Source: Ferruginibacter sp. (GTDB lineage: Bacteria > Bacteroidota > Bacteroidia > Chitinophagales > Chitinophagaceae). Taken from it: 8,488 bases of DNA. Positions 1 through 6,621 of the stretch are shown here, one piece after another (position 1 is the first letter of the stretch; each line of letters starts with the position of its first letter). Under the pieces are notes generated by a model. That model did no database searches. It saw only the letters and a list, made by a program, of their open reading frames with translations, and was not told the DNA's origin. The translations under genes were made by a program, and so were the position numbers. The stretch is from the NCBI GenBank assembly GCA_025352435.1, contig JANXTN010000076.1, positions 1 through 8,488 on the forward strand. Direction: 5' to 3'.

Positions 1-344
1 TTCAATTTGCCATAAAAGACGGAAATGTTTTTGTAATTGAAGCCAACCCAAGAGCTAGTCGTACCACGCCGTTTATTGCAAAAGCATATAATATTCCATA
101 CCTTAACATTGCTACAAAAGTTATGCTTGGGGTGGCAAAATTGAAGGACTTTACATTTGAAAAAAAGATGACTGGGTTCGCTATAAAGGAACCAGTATTC
201 AGTTTTAATAAGTTCCCCGGAGTTAACAAAGAGCTTGGTCCCGAAATGAAAAGTACAGGTGAAGCAATTCGTTTTATTAAAGACTTAAGAGATCCCTATT
301 TTAGGCAATTGTATAAAGAAAGGAGTATGCATTTAAGTAAGTAA
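1..344 (+). CDS. carB: Carbamoyl-phosphate synthase large subunit, C-terminal end (5' part outside window)
   Basis: This is the end of the large chain that makes carbamoyl phosphate from glutamine-derived ammonia, bicarbonate and two ATP, for pyrimidine and arginine synthesis in the cytoplasm. The reading frame is open from base 3 to the stop at 342-344. It shows the end of the second ATP-grasp domain: EANPRASRT (the NPRASRT nucleotide/metal-binding segment), then FNKFPGV and LGPEMKSTGE, which are hallmarks of CarB. In E. coli about 130 further residues follow STGE and form the MGS-like allosteric domain; here the protein stops about 26 residues after it. The ending is clean, with no frameshift remnant seen downstream. 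I recall short CarB proteins of about 950 residues in other Bacteroidota, so this is probably a lineage trait. A weak 7-bp hairpin (340-346 with 364-370) overlaps the stop but has no T-tract. Family assignment is very sure. Confidence 0.95.
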   Translation, partial: QFAIKDGNVFVIEANPRASRTTPFIAKAYNIPYLNIATKVMLGVAKLKDFTFEKKMTGFAIKEPVFSFNKFPGVNKELGPEMKSTGEAIRFIKDLRDPYFRQLYKERSMHLSK

Positions 345-452
345 GTGTAAATACAAACTATTGACTTACTGCTATTTAAAAATTTAAGATTCTGCTAGAA
401 TAATAACTACAAAATACTCATAAAACTTATTCTCTCCTCAAGGCAATAATTT

Positions 453-475
453 ATTTAATTAGGAGTTAATTAAAT
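453..475. repeat. Perfect 9-bp inverted repeat in the spacer before the lipoprotein gene
   Basis: ATTTAATTA at 453-461 is mirrored by TAATTAAAT at 467-475 around the 5-nt spacer GGAGT. TAATTAAAT occurs again at 529-537, just 10 bases before the lipoprotein start codon. The surrounding spacer (345-546) is very AT-rich and holds no gene. I found no exact TAnnTTTG -7 box in it. The repeat could be an operator for the downstream gene or simply reflect AT richness; nothing in the sequence decides this. Confidence 0.4.
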
Positions 476-546
476 GAAATGTTATTTTTTGGAAATACTA
501 TTTTCCTTTCAATGACCAATTTTTAATCTAATTAAATCCAAAAAAA

Positions 547-1149
547 ATGAAAACAATTTTTCTCACCCTCCATTTTTTTGCATTATCGGTTTTAATTGTT
601 TCCTGTACCAAAACTGATACTGATATTCAGAGTATAGTAAACAAGCCGGCAGTTACGGTAAAATCAAACGGTGAAAGCGGTGGTGGTATTGTAAGTAGAA
701 CTGCAGATATTCCTCCTACTTCAATCTGCACACCAACAGTAGTTACTCTCTTTGCGGGTCAAACTATCAATGCAGGAACAGTAACGGTTTCCAACGACGC
801 AAATTTTATTTATGTAACCTATAACACTGCAAATGGGTATGTACTTACTCAAACGCATTTGTATGTTGGTGATTGTGCGCTTATTCCTGTAAACAAGCCG
901 GGGAATCCTATCCCTGGACAATTTCCATACAGTACTACGCACAATAACTTATCATCCTATACTTACCAAATTCCCATAACGGCCCTGCCAATGGGTACTT
1001 GCGGATGTATTGCAGCACATGCTGTAGTTGTTAAGCTAGATGCTGCAGGTACCGTGGTAGATCAGCAAACTGGGTGGGGTAATGGAACAGTTATTAATCC
1101 TGATGGACAGTGGGGCATGAAGTTTAGCTATTGCAGCTGTACACAGTAA
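547..1149 (+). CDS. Secreted lipoprotein of unknown function
   Basis: The 200-residue product starts with a short lipoprotein signal peptide: K2, a hydrophobic stretch at residues 4-18 and the lipobox IVSC with the lipidated cysteine at C20. It is therefore expected to be anchored to a membrane, probably the outer membrane. Residues 21-60 are a polar Gly/Ser/Thr-rich linker. From about residue 61 there is one compact domain with six cysteines (61, 110, 152, 154, 196, 198), an even number that fits disulfides, plus many beta-prone stretches and the motifs THLYVGDC, GNPIPGQFPY, AAHAVVVK and GWGNG. I have an impression of similar Cys-containing domains in other extracellular Bacteroidota proteins but cannot name a family or function. 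It is flanked by a 200-bp spacer and an intrinsic terminator, so it is probably a single-gene transcription unit. The start is the only ATG before the signal peptide and has an A-rich leader. Confidence 0.85.
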   Translation: MKTIFLTLHFFALSVLIVSCTKTDTDIQSIVNKPAVTVKSNGESGGGIVSRTADIPPTSICTPTVVTLFAGQTINAGTVTVSNDANFIYVTYNTANGYVLTQTHLYVGDCALIPVNKPGNPIPGQFPYSTTHNNLSSYTYQIPITALPMGTCGCIAAHAVVVKLDAAGTVVDQQTGWGNGTVINPDGQWGMKFSYCSCTQ

Positions 1150-1184
1150 GAATATTATAAATTAAAATAAATTACCCGAAGATT

Positions 1185-1222
1185 AAAAAAGCAATGCTCC
1201 GCTATTGGAACATTGCTTTTTT
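1185..1222 (+). terminator. Rho-independent terminator after the lipoprotein gene
   Basis: The stem AAAAAAGCAATG (1185-1196) pairs perfectly with CATTGCTTTTTT (1211-1222). After one C/A mismatch (1197/1210), TCC (1198-1200) pairs with GGA (1207-1209) around the loop GCTATT. The run of six T on the right and six A on the left would let it work in both directions. It lies 36 bp after the lipoprotein stop codon and separates that gene from the rRNA-modification gene downstream. Confidence 0.88.
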
Positions 1223-1263
1223 GCTTTAGTTAAGGTAAAAAAGGGTTTTGCTATAAATCAGCC

Positions 1264-1271
1264 TACGTTTG
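1264..1271 (+). promoter_or_regulatory. Possible Bacteroidota-type -7 box (TAnnTTTG)
   Basis: TACGTTTG matches the Bacteroidota sigma-A -7 consensus TAnnTTTG exactly. It sits between the terminator and the ATG at 1286, where a promoter for the pseudouridine synthase gene is expected. The nearest TTTG that could serve as a -33 box (1247-1250) is only 13 bp upstream, against the usual spacing of about 19-21 bp, and the leader would be only about 10 nt. Such an 8-mer is common in AT-rich DNA, so this is a weak call. Confidence 0.25.
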
Positions 1272-1285
1272 CATTCACACAACTT

Positions 1286-1903
1286 ATGTCAAACGAGAAA
1301 AATAGATATTTCATCATAAATAAACCGTACAATATGGTTTCGCAGTTTATAAGCAGCCATAATGTAAAATTGCTGGGTGATATGGATTTTGAATTTCCTG
1401 AGGGAACCCATGCTATTGGCAGATTGGATAGTCCTTCGGAAGGATTGCTTATTCTTACCACCGATAAAACTGTTACCAGAAAATTATTTTTAGCTGCTAA
1501 AGCGCATACACGATCGTACCTCATAATGGTTCAGCATGAGATGACTGACGAATGTCTGCAACAATTACAAAACGGTGTATCCATTCCAATAAATGCTACT
1601 GACTTTTATTTAGCGAAACCGTACTCAGTAAAAATCATCAATGATCCTACTTCGTTTTATAAATATGCAACCGATCCTAGAGAAATTTATCCTCATACAT
1701 GGTTACTCATAACACTTACTGAAGGCAAATTTAGACAGGTACGTAAAATGGTAATGGCAGTAAAGCACCGATGCCTTCGGCTTATAAGGTTAAACATCAG
1801 CAATATTTTTTTAAATGATCTTGAGCCCGGCAAAGTGAAAGAGTTAAATGAAGAAGTTTTTTATCAATTACTAGAAGAGGGTAAAAATATTCCTTTCCAT
1901 TAG
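1286..1903 (+). CDS. rluE: 23S rRNA pseudouridine synthase, RluE-like (RsuA/RluB/E/F family)
   Basis: The enzyme isomerises a uridine in rRNA to pseudouridine; E. coli RluE acts on U2457 of 23S rRNA. The 205-residue protein has NKPYNMVSQF at residues 12-21, the catalytic motif GRLDSPSEGLLILTTD with the nucleophilic Asp at 48, and the C-terminal family motif EGKFRQVRKM at 146-155 followed by LRLIRL. There is no N-terminal S4 RNA-binding domain. That absence, the size (E. coli RluE is about 217 residues) and the TWLLITLTEGK segment favour RluE over RsuA or RluB. The frame stays open back to a TTG at 1205, but that codon lies in the loop of the terminator hairpin, so the ATG at 1286 is the sensible start. 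comEC follows after 45 bp on the same strand, so the two may be co-transcribed. The family is sure; the exact target uridine is inferred. Confidence 0.88.
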   Translation: MSNEKNRYFIINKPYNMVSQFISSHNVKLLGDMDFEFPEGTHAIGRLDSPSEGLLILTTDKTVTRKLFLAAKAHTRSYLIMVQHEMTDECLQQLQNGVSIPINATDFYLAKPYSVKIINDPTSFYKYATDPREIYPHTWLLITLTEGKFRQVRKMVMAVKHRCLRLIRLNISNIFLNDLEPGKVKELNEEVFYQLLEEGKNIPFH

Positions 1904-1948
1904 AAATATTCAAATGCTCTATGTACATTCCAGCTCCAAAATATTTTC

Positions 1949-4051
1949 ATGGTCGGAAAGTATAAAATGCCTCTTTGGAAAAAAGCTCCGTTTGTACGGC
2001 TATTATTGCCATTTATATTAGGGATAATTGCTCAGTATTATTTTATAGTTCCTGTAGACAATATTTTGTCCTTCACAACATCCGCAATTATTGTCTTCAT
2101 AATTTTTTCCATTATTCCTTTAGCTTATCGTTTTTCATTTCAATGGCTGCAAGGATTGATCCTGTATTCTGTAATATTTTTTGCCGGAATGTTGATAGTG
2201 CACCAAAAAGATGTACGAAATGACGATTTATGGTTTGGAAATTTTTTAAACGATAGTAGTTGTCTTATTGTGAAAATTAATGAACCGCCCGTAGAAAAAG
2301 AAAAATCTTTTAAAGCTGAAGGTGCAGTAGAAACTATATTTAATGATGGTGTACGTAAAAAAGTAGGCGGTAAAATACTTATATATTTTGCTAAAGAAGA
2401 TTCAATGTTACTCCCCAAATATGGAGATAAAATATTGATAAATGGAAGTCTTCAGTTAATTAAGAACGCAGGCAACCCCGGCGGGTTTAATTATAGCAAA
2501 TACATGGCCTTTCAGCAAACTTTTCATCAGGTGTATTTAAAACAAAACAAATTTGTATTGTTAGATACACATCAAGAGAATGTTTTGTATTCCTTTATTT
2601 ATAAAGCAAGACATTATGTAATAGATATTTTACAACAATTTGTAAAGGGTAGTAAAAAAGTAACCGGAATTGCTGAGGCATTGCTTATTGGTTACAAAGA
2701 AGATTTAGATAAAGATGTGGTGCAGGCATATAGCAACACAGGAGTCGTACATATTATTGCTATATCGGGTATGCATCTGGGATTAATTTATGCAGTGCTC
2801 GTTTGGCTGTTTCTTAGACTGCCTATTATAAACAGAAACGCAACAATTCGGGTGATAATAATCCTATCATGTTTATGGTTGTTTAGTTTAATTACGGGTG
2901 GTTCTGCATCTGTATTAAGAAGTGCCGTTATGTTTACCTGTATTTTAATTGGTAAAGAATTTTTTAAGCAAGCATCAATATATAATTCTCTTGCTACATC
3001 AGCATTTATATTGCTTTGTTACAATCCTTTCCTGTTATGGGATGTAGGTTTTCAGTTAAGTTATTGTGCAGTTGTAGGAATTGTTTGGCTGCAAAAGCCC
3101 ATTCAAAATTTATTTTATTCGAGGCATAAAGTTTTGCAATACCTGTGGCAGATGTGTGCTGTAACTATTTCAGCACAAATTCTTACACTGCCTATTTGCA
3201 TTTATTATTTTCATCAGATACCTGTGCTTTTTCTTTTTACCAATTTGGTATGTGTTCCATTATCTACCGCCATTCTTTTTGCTGAAATACTTTTAATTAT
3301 CGTTTCTGTCCTGCCTTTGATCGCAAGTGTTGTCGGGAAATTTATATATGTCCTTACTTGGTTTATGAATTTCATTATTGATAAATGCAACGATCTTCCA
3401 TTCTCACTAATTGATAAAATTTACGCAACACCCATTACGACTGCACTTTTGTATGTTTTCGTATTTACCATCGTTGCAGGATTTTTGCGTTGTAATAAAA
3501 AGTTCATCAAATTTTCTTTGTTTGTTTTACTCGTCTTTATAGTCATATGGTCCTATGGCAAGTACGATCTTATTCAACAAAAAAAGATTATCATTTACAA
3601 TGTAAGCAGACATACAGCCATTGATTTTGTCGCCGGCAATAAATATTTCTTTGTTGGTGATAATGCATTTAGAAAGGAAGGAGCTTTGCAAAATTTCAAC
3701 CTGAAGCCTGCAAGAGTTTCTATGCAAATGAATGAAAGCAGTGATACCTTACTCTCCCTTAAAAAAACCAAATATGTATTGCAATTTTACAATAAAAGTG
3801 TAATGATTATTGATACGGCTTTGGTTTTTGTTCCTCTTCAGAAAAAACTTGAAGTAGATGTTTTATTGATTACAAAAAATGCAAATGTTGATATTGCAGG
3901 TATCATATCAGCTGTAAGTCCACACTGTATTGTGTTTGACGCTTCTAACAGTTTGTGGAAAATTGCGGAATGGAAAAAACAGTGTTCCTTATTACATTTG
4001 CTCAACTATACTACTGCAGAACAGGGTGCATTTATTTTAGATGTTAAATAA
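1949..4051 (+). CDS. comEC: ComEC/Rec2-family competence DNA-uptake channel
   Basis: ComEC is the inner-membrane channel that carries single-stranded DNA into the cytoplasm during natural transformation. The 700-residue protein starts with two or three membrane segments (about 16-34, 43-60, 68-84). A soluble DUF4131-type region follows, containing NPGGFNYSKYMAFQ (176-189). Next is the polytopic Competence domain (about 240-515) with ISGMHLG (272-278), GGSASVLRSAVM (317-328) and DVGFQLSY (365-372). A last membrane segment at 517-534 leads to a soluble tail of about 160 residues. In Bacillus-type ComEC this tail is a metallo-beta-lactamase-like nuclease domain, but here I see no HxHxDH motif or other clear metal ligands. 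ATG 1949 is used; a second ATG at 1967 (MPLWKKAPF) is a plausible alternative that would shorten the protein by six residues. The gene lies 45 bp after the rluE-like gene and 80 bp before purH. Confidence 0.93.
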   Translation: MVGKYKMPLWKKAPFVRLLLPFILGIIAQYYFIVPVDNILSFTTSAIIVFIIFSIIPLAYRFSFQWLQGLILYSVIFFAGMLIVHQKDVRNDDLWFGNFLNDSSCLIVKINEPPVEKEKSFKAEGAVETIFNDGVRKKVGGKILIYFAKEDSMLLPKYGDKILINGSLQLIKNAGNPGGFNYSKYMAFQQTFHQVYLKQNKFVLLDTHQENVLYSFIYKARHYVIDILQQFVKGSKKVTGIAEALLIGYKEDLDKDVVQAYSNTGVVHIIAISGMHLGLIYAVLVWLFLRLPIINRNATIRVIIILSCLWLFSLITGGSASVLRSAVMFTCILIGKEFFKQASIYNSLATSAFILLCYNPFLLWDVGFQLSYCAVVGIVWLQKPIQNLFYSRHKVLQYLWQMCAVTISAQILTLPICIYYFHQIPVLFLFTNLVCVPLSTAILFAEILLIIVSVLPLIASVVGKFIYVLTWFMNFIIDKCNDLPFSLIDKIYATPITTALLYVFVFTIVAGFLRCNKKFIKFSLFVLLVFIVIWSYGKYDLIQQKKIIIYNVSRHTAIDFVAGNKYFFVGDNAFRKEGALQNFNLKPARVSMQMNESSDTLLSLKKTKYVLQFYNKSVMIIDTALVFVPLQKKLEVDVLLITKNANVDIAGIISAVSPHCIVFDASNSLWKIAEWKKQCSLLHLLNYTTAEQGAFILDVK

Positions 4052-4077
4052 GTTTGTCAACCAAAATACTCTATAGT

Positions 4078-4113
4078 TTCACCTCACTTTTTATTATTAA
4101 TAATGAAGGTGAA
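4078..4113. repeat. Inverted repeat in the comEC-purH spacer
   Basis: TTCACCT (4078-4084) is mirrored by AGGTGAA (4107-4113). Between them lies the perfect 12-bp palindrome ATTATTAATAAT (4093-4104). As RNA it would form a 7-bp stem with an AT-rich inner helix, ending 18 bases before the purH start codon. No T-tract follows the right arm, so it is not a standard intrinsic terminator for comEC. It could be a weak terminator, an mRNA structure affecting purH translation, or a protein site. I see no recognisable purine riboswitch core here, and the 80-bp spacer holds nothing else I can name. Confidence 0.4.
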
Positions 4114-4131
4114 TCGTAAAATTTATTTCAG

Positions 4132-5688
4132 ATGAAAAAAATACAATCAGCACTAATTTCTGTTTTTTACAAGGATGGATTGGAAGAAATTGTCAAAATC
4201 CTTGAAAATCTTAATGTAACTATTTACAGCACCGGCGGTACACAAGAATTTATTGAAAAACTTGGAGTGAAATGTATACCCGTTGAATCTGTAACCTCAT
4301 ACCCTGCAATTTTAGGCGGCCGGGTCAAAACGCTTCACCCAAGTATTTTTGGTGGAATTTTAGCGAAAAGAAATGATGAAGTTCACATGGCTGAAATGAA
4401 AGAACACGATATACCGGAAATAGATTTGGTGGTTGTAGATCTGTATCCTTTTGAAGAAACAGTTGCAAATACCACTGATGAAAAACTTATCATTGAAAAG
4501 ATTGATATAGGTGGACCAAGTATGATAAGAGCCGCAGCAAAAAACCACCGGGATGTAGTTGTAGTAGCTGCAAAAAAAGATTATGCTTTGCTCGAAAATT
4601 TATTACAGACCCAACATGGAGAATTTTCCCTTGAGCAACGTAGAGCCTTTGCAATAAAAGCTTTTGATGTATGTACACACTATGATAATGCAATTTCATC
4701 TTATTTTAATAGACTAAATATTACAACCGCATTTAATAAACAAAAACACGGGTTACGATACGGTGAAAACCCACACCAGCCCGCTTCTTTTCACGGTGAT
4801 TTACAAGAAATTTTTAATCAGTTGCATGGTAAAGAATTATCTTACAATAATCTGGTAGATGTAGATGCGGCATTGCAACTCATAAAAGATTTTGAAATAA
4901 CTTCTTTTAAGCAGGGACCAAAAGTCCCCTCTCTTGGAGGGGATTTAGGGGAGGCCTTGTTTTGCATTATCAAACATACCAATGTTTGTGGAGCTGCCAT
5001 AAGAGATACTGCAGAAAAAGCCTGGGCTGCAGCGCTGGCCGGTGATCCTGAAAGTGCTTTTGGCGGCGTACTTATTTGCAACGCAGAAATTGATGAAGCG
5101 ACTGCGAATGCTATTAATGAAATATTTTTTGAAGTATTAATCGCACCTTCGTTTAACTCCTCAGCATTAAACATTCTTCGACAAAAGAAAAACAGAATTT
5201 TGTTAGAGTTAAAAAATCAACCTAAAAATACGGTACAAACAAAATCTCTTTTAAACGGTGTAATTGTGCAGCAGGTAGATGAAGGGAATTTTACAGAGTG
5301 GACAGAAGTTGGAGGGCGTGAGACAACCGCCATTGAAAAAGAATCTTTGCAACTTGCTAATATTATTTGCAAACATTTAAAAAGCAATGCCATTGCTCTT
5401 GTAAAAAATAACCAGTTAATAGGTAAGGGTTGTGGGCAGACAAGTCGTATTGATGCCCTACGAAGTGCAATTGACAAAGCAAAACAATTTGGTGCAGAGA
5501 CAACAGGGGCGGCACTTGCAAGCGACGCATTTTTTCCTTTTGATGATTGTGTACGCATTGCCCACACTGCTGGTATAGATGTATTTATACAACCCGGAGG
5601 TTCAGTAAGAGATAAGGACAGTATTGAATATTGTAAAATAAATAACCTTGCAATGGTAATGACAGGGATGAGACATTTTAAACACTAA
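4132..5688 (+). CDS. purH: Bifunctional AICAR transformylase / IMP cyclohydrolase
   Basis: PurH does the last two steps of purine synthesis in the cytoplasm: it formylates AICAR with 10-formyl-tetrahydrofolate and closes the ring to IMP. The 518-residue protein has the N-terminal cyclohydrolase domain (about 1-195, MGS-like fold) with YSTGGTQEF (32-40), GGRVKTLHP (62-70) and IDIGGPSMIRAAAKNHRDV (124-142). The transformylase domain follows: LRYGENPHQ (208-216), GKELSYNNL (233-241), the catalytic Lys-His pair K281-H282 in IIKHTNVCG, SAFGG, ASDAFFPFDD and a C-terminal QPGGS...MTGMRHFKH. Both halves look intact. The oddity is residues about 260-276 (KQGPKVPSLGGDLGEAL). E. coli PurH has only about six residues between the matching Phe of VKEF and the VIVKH strand, against about 24 here. 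That extra segment is the translation of a palindromic repeat listed separately. The start ATG at 4132 gives the usual MKKIQSALISVF beginning. Confidence 0.97.
   Translation: MKKIQSALISVFYKDGLEEIVKILENLNVTIYSTGGTQEFIEKLGVKCIPVESVTSYPAILGGRVKTLHPSIFGGILAKRNDEVHMAEMKEHDIPEIDLVVVDLYPFEETVANTTDEKLIIEKIDIGGPSMIRAAAKNHRDVVVVAAKKDYALLENLLQTQHGEFSLEQRRAFAIKAFDVCTHYDNAISSYFNRLNITTAFNKQKHGLRYGENPHQPASFHGDLQEIFNQLHGKELSYNNLVDVDAALQLIKDFEITSFKQGPKVPSLGGDLGEALFCIIKHTNVCGAAIRDTAEKAWAAALAGDPESAFGGVLICNAEIDEATANAINEIFFEVLIAPSFNSSALNILRQKKNRILLELKNQPKNTVQTKSLLNGVIVQQVDEGNFTEWTEVGGRETTAIEKESLQLANIICKHLKSNAIALVKNNQLIGKGCGQTSRIDALRSAIDKAKQFGAETTGAALASDAFFPFDDCVRIAHTAGIDVFIQPGGSVRDKDSIEYCKINNLAMVMTGMRHFKH
4914..4956 (+). 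repeat. Palindromic GC-rich repeat element inserted in frame in purH
   Basis: This 43-bp stretch is 26/43 G+C (about 60%) inside an AT-rich gene. GGGAC (4914-4918) can pair with GTCCC (4924-4928). Alternatively AAGTCCCCTC (4922-4931) pairs with GAGGGGATTT (4937-4946) around the loop TCTTG, with one G·T. AGGGGA occurs twice (4938-4943 and 4947-4952), so TCCCCT has two alternative partners. The arrangement matches, from memory, a short dispersed repeat of the form GTCCCCTC-loop-GAGGGGATTTAGGGGAGGC found in many copies in some Bacteroidota genomes. It is read in frame as GPKVPSLGGDLGEA. Of the three plus-strand frames one contains a TAG, so the inserted phase matters. No second copy is present in this window and there are no clear target-site duplications. 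Boundaries are approximate. Confidence 0.72.
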
Positions 5689-5691
5689 TTA

Positions 5692-6621
5692 TTGCTTTTG
5701 TTACATTCTACCAAAACTAAAGGATACATGGCGCTCATTGTAACCAGCCTCATTTGGGGTATTACCTGGGTAGTAAGTAAAATGGGTGTTAAAGAACTTC
5801 CACCTTTACAAATGGCCTACATACGGCAATTTATAGCAGGATCTTTGTTTGTAGGCTGTCTTACTTTAATTAAAAAATTACCGCTGCCTACCGCGAAACA
5901 ATTTCGCTGGCTGTTTGTTATGGCCATCATTATGTTTGTAGGTGCAAATGGATTAAGCACGTGGGGAGTGCAATACATACCTGCAGGATTGGGTTCATTA
6001 ATTGGTGCGCTCTATCCATTATCAGTAGTTGTGTTGGAAAAAGTTTTTTTTAAAAGTAAGCCACTCACTGCCGTTACAATAGTTGGTTTATTATTAGGTA
6101 TTTCAGGTATAGCTATTGTTTCATACGAAAATGCTTTTCACCAAAATGGACCACACTTTTTATTGGGAGTATTGCTTTCTACAGCCGCCATGCTCTCTTG
6201 GAGCATAGGTACTATTTTTATGGCAAGAAATAAAGTAGAAATAAACCCTTACTATGGTGTCGGCTGGCAAATGCTGATAAGTAGTGCCATACTTTTTGTT
6301 GTCATGCACATTACTCAACCTGTAATTCCTTTTTTTCAAATTTCAGCGAAGGCATGGTATGTTATAAGCTTCCTTGTCGTATTTGGTTCATTGTTTACCT
6401 TTATTGCTTTTATATATTCAATGAAAGTGTTACCAACTGCGGTGGCTTCGTTGTATGCTTATATAAATCCTTTTGTAGCAATGGTTGCAGCGTACATTCT
6501 TTTAAATGAAAAATTAAGTGTAAATATTCTGTGGGGTTCTATTGTAACAATAGCAGGTGTATTCCTTGTAAATTATTCCAATAAAAAAGCGAATAAAATT
6601 ATTGCGGAAGCTGAGATATAA
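5692..6621 (+). CDS. EamA/DMT-family inner-membrane permease
   Basis: The product is a drug/metabolite-transporter superfamily permease with two EamA repeats (about 12-144 and 155-295) and about ten hydrophobic helices. The first begins at GYMALIVTSLIWGITWV, a typical family opening. The second repeat ends with the characteristic PFVAMVAAYILLNEKLS segment, where Glu follows the helix; the matching Glu of the first repeat is not conserved (FFKSKPL). Substrates of this family are often amino acids or other metabolites, but none can be read from this sequence. The start is uncertain: the frame opens at TTG 5692 only 3 bp after the purH stop. The first ATG is at 5728, preceded by AAAGGA, which would put M directly before helix 1. 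TTG 5692 or 5698 keeps the basic stretch before GYMAL that relatives usually have. It is probably co-transcribed with purH. Its last 23 bp overlap the end of the opposite-strand gene. Confidence 0.9.
   Translation: MLLLHSTKTKGYMALIVTSLIWGITWVVSKMGVKELPPLQMAYIRQFIAGSLFVGCLTLIKKLPLPTAKQFRWLFVMAIIMFVGANGLSTWGVQYIPAGLGSLIGALYPLSVVVLEKVFFKSKPLTAVTIVGLLLGISGIAIVSYENAFHQNGPHFLLGVLLSTAAMLSWSIGTIFMARNKVEINPYYGVGWQMLISSAILFVVMHITQPVIPFFQISAKAWYVISFLVVFGSLFTFIAFIYSMKVLPTAVASLYAYINPFVAMVAAYILLNEKLSVNILWGSIVTIAGVFLVNYSNKKANKIIAEAEI

Noticed and set aside
340..370. Hairpin AGTAAGT (340-346) with ACTTACT (364-370) as a carB terminator.
   Set aside because: The stem is only 7 bp with low G+C, the loop is 17 nt and no T-tract follows, so it does not meet the standard for an intrinsic terminator.
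361..389. TTGACT at 361 as a sigma-70-like -35 box for the lipoprotein gene.
   Set aside because: The -10 position (384-389) reads TTAAGA, a poor match, and Bacteroidota use a different -33/-7 consensus; no exact TAnnTTTG lies at a suitable distance.
1236..1280. The frame ahead of the pseudouridine synthase reads KKGFAINQPTFAF, resembling GFAIKEPVFSF in CarB (about 177-209), as if a piece of carB had been copied.
   Set aside because: Only 7 of 13 residues match and the DNA matches at about 21 of 39 bases. Across so many possible comparisons that is within chance, and no flanking similarity extends it.
1904..1948. AAATATT (1904-1910) and AATATTT (1940-1946) as an inverted repeat between the rluE-like gene and comEC.
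   Set aside because: Only A/T bases over a 29-nt loop, expected by chance in DNA of this composition.
4842..5174. Long minus-strand open frame (110 codons) inside purH.
   Set aside because: It is the antisense of a fully conserved purH region, has no independent motifs or start context, and its SPKSPPREG segment is just the reverse reading of the palindromic insert.
5217..5567. Minus-strand open frame of 116 codons inside purH.
   Set aside because: Antisense shadow of the conserved transformylase domain; composition and motifs belong to purH on the plus strand.
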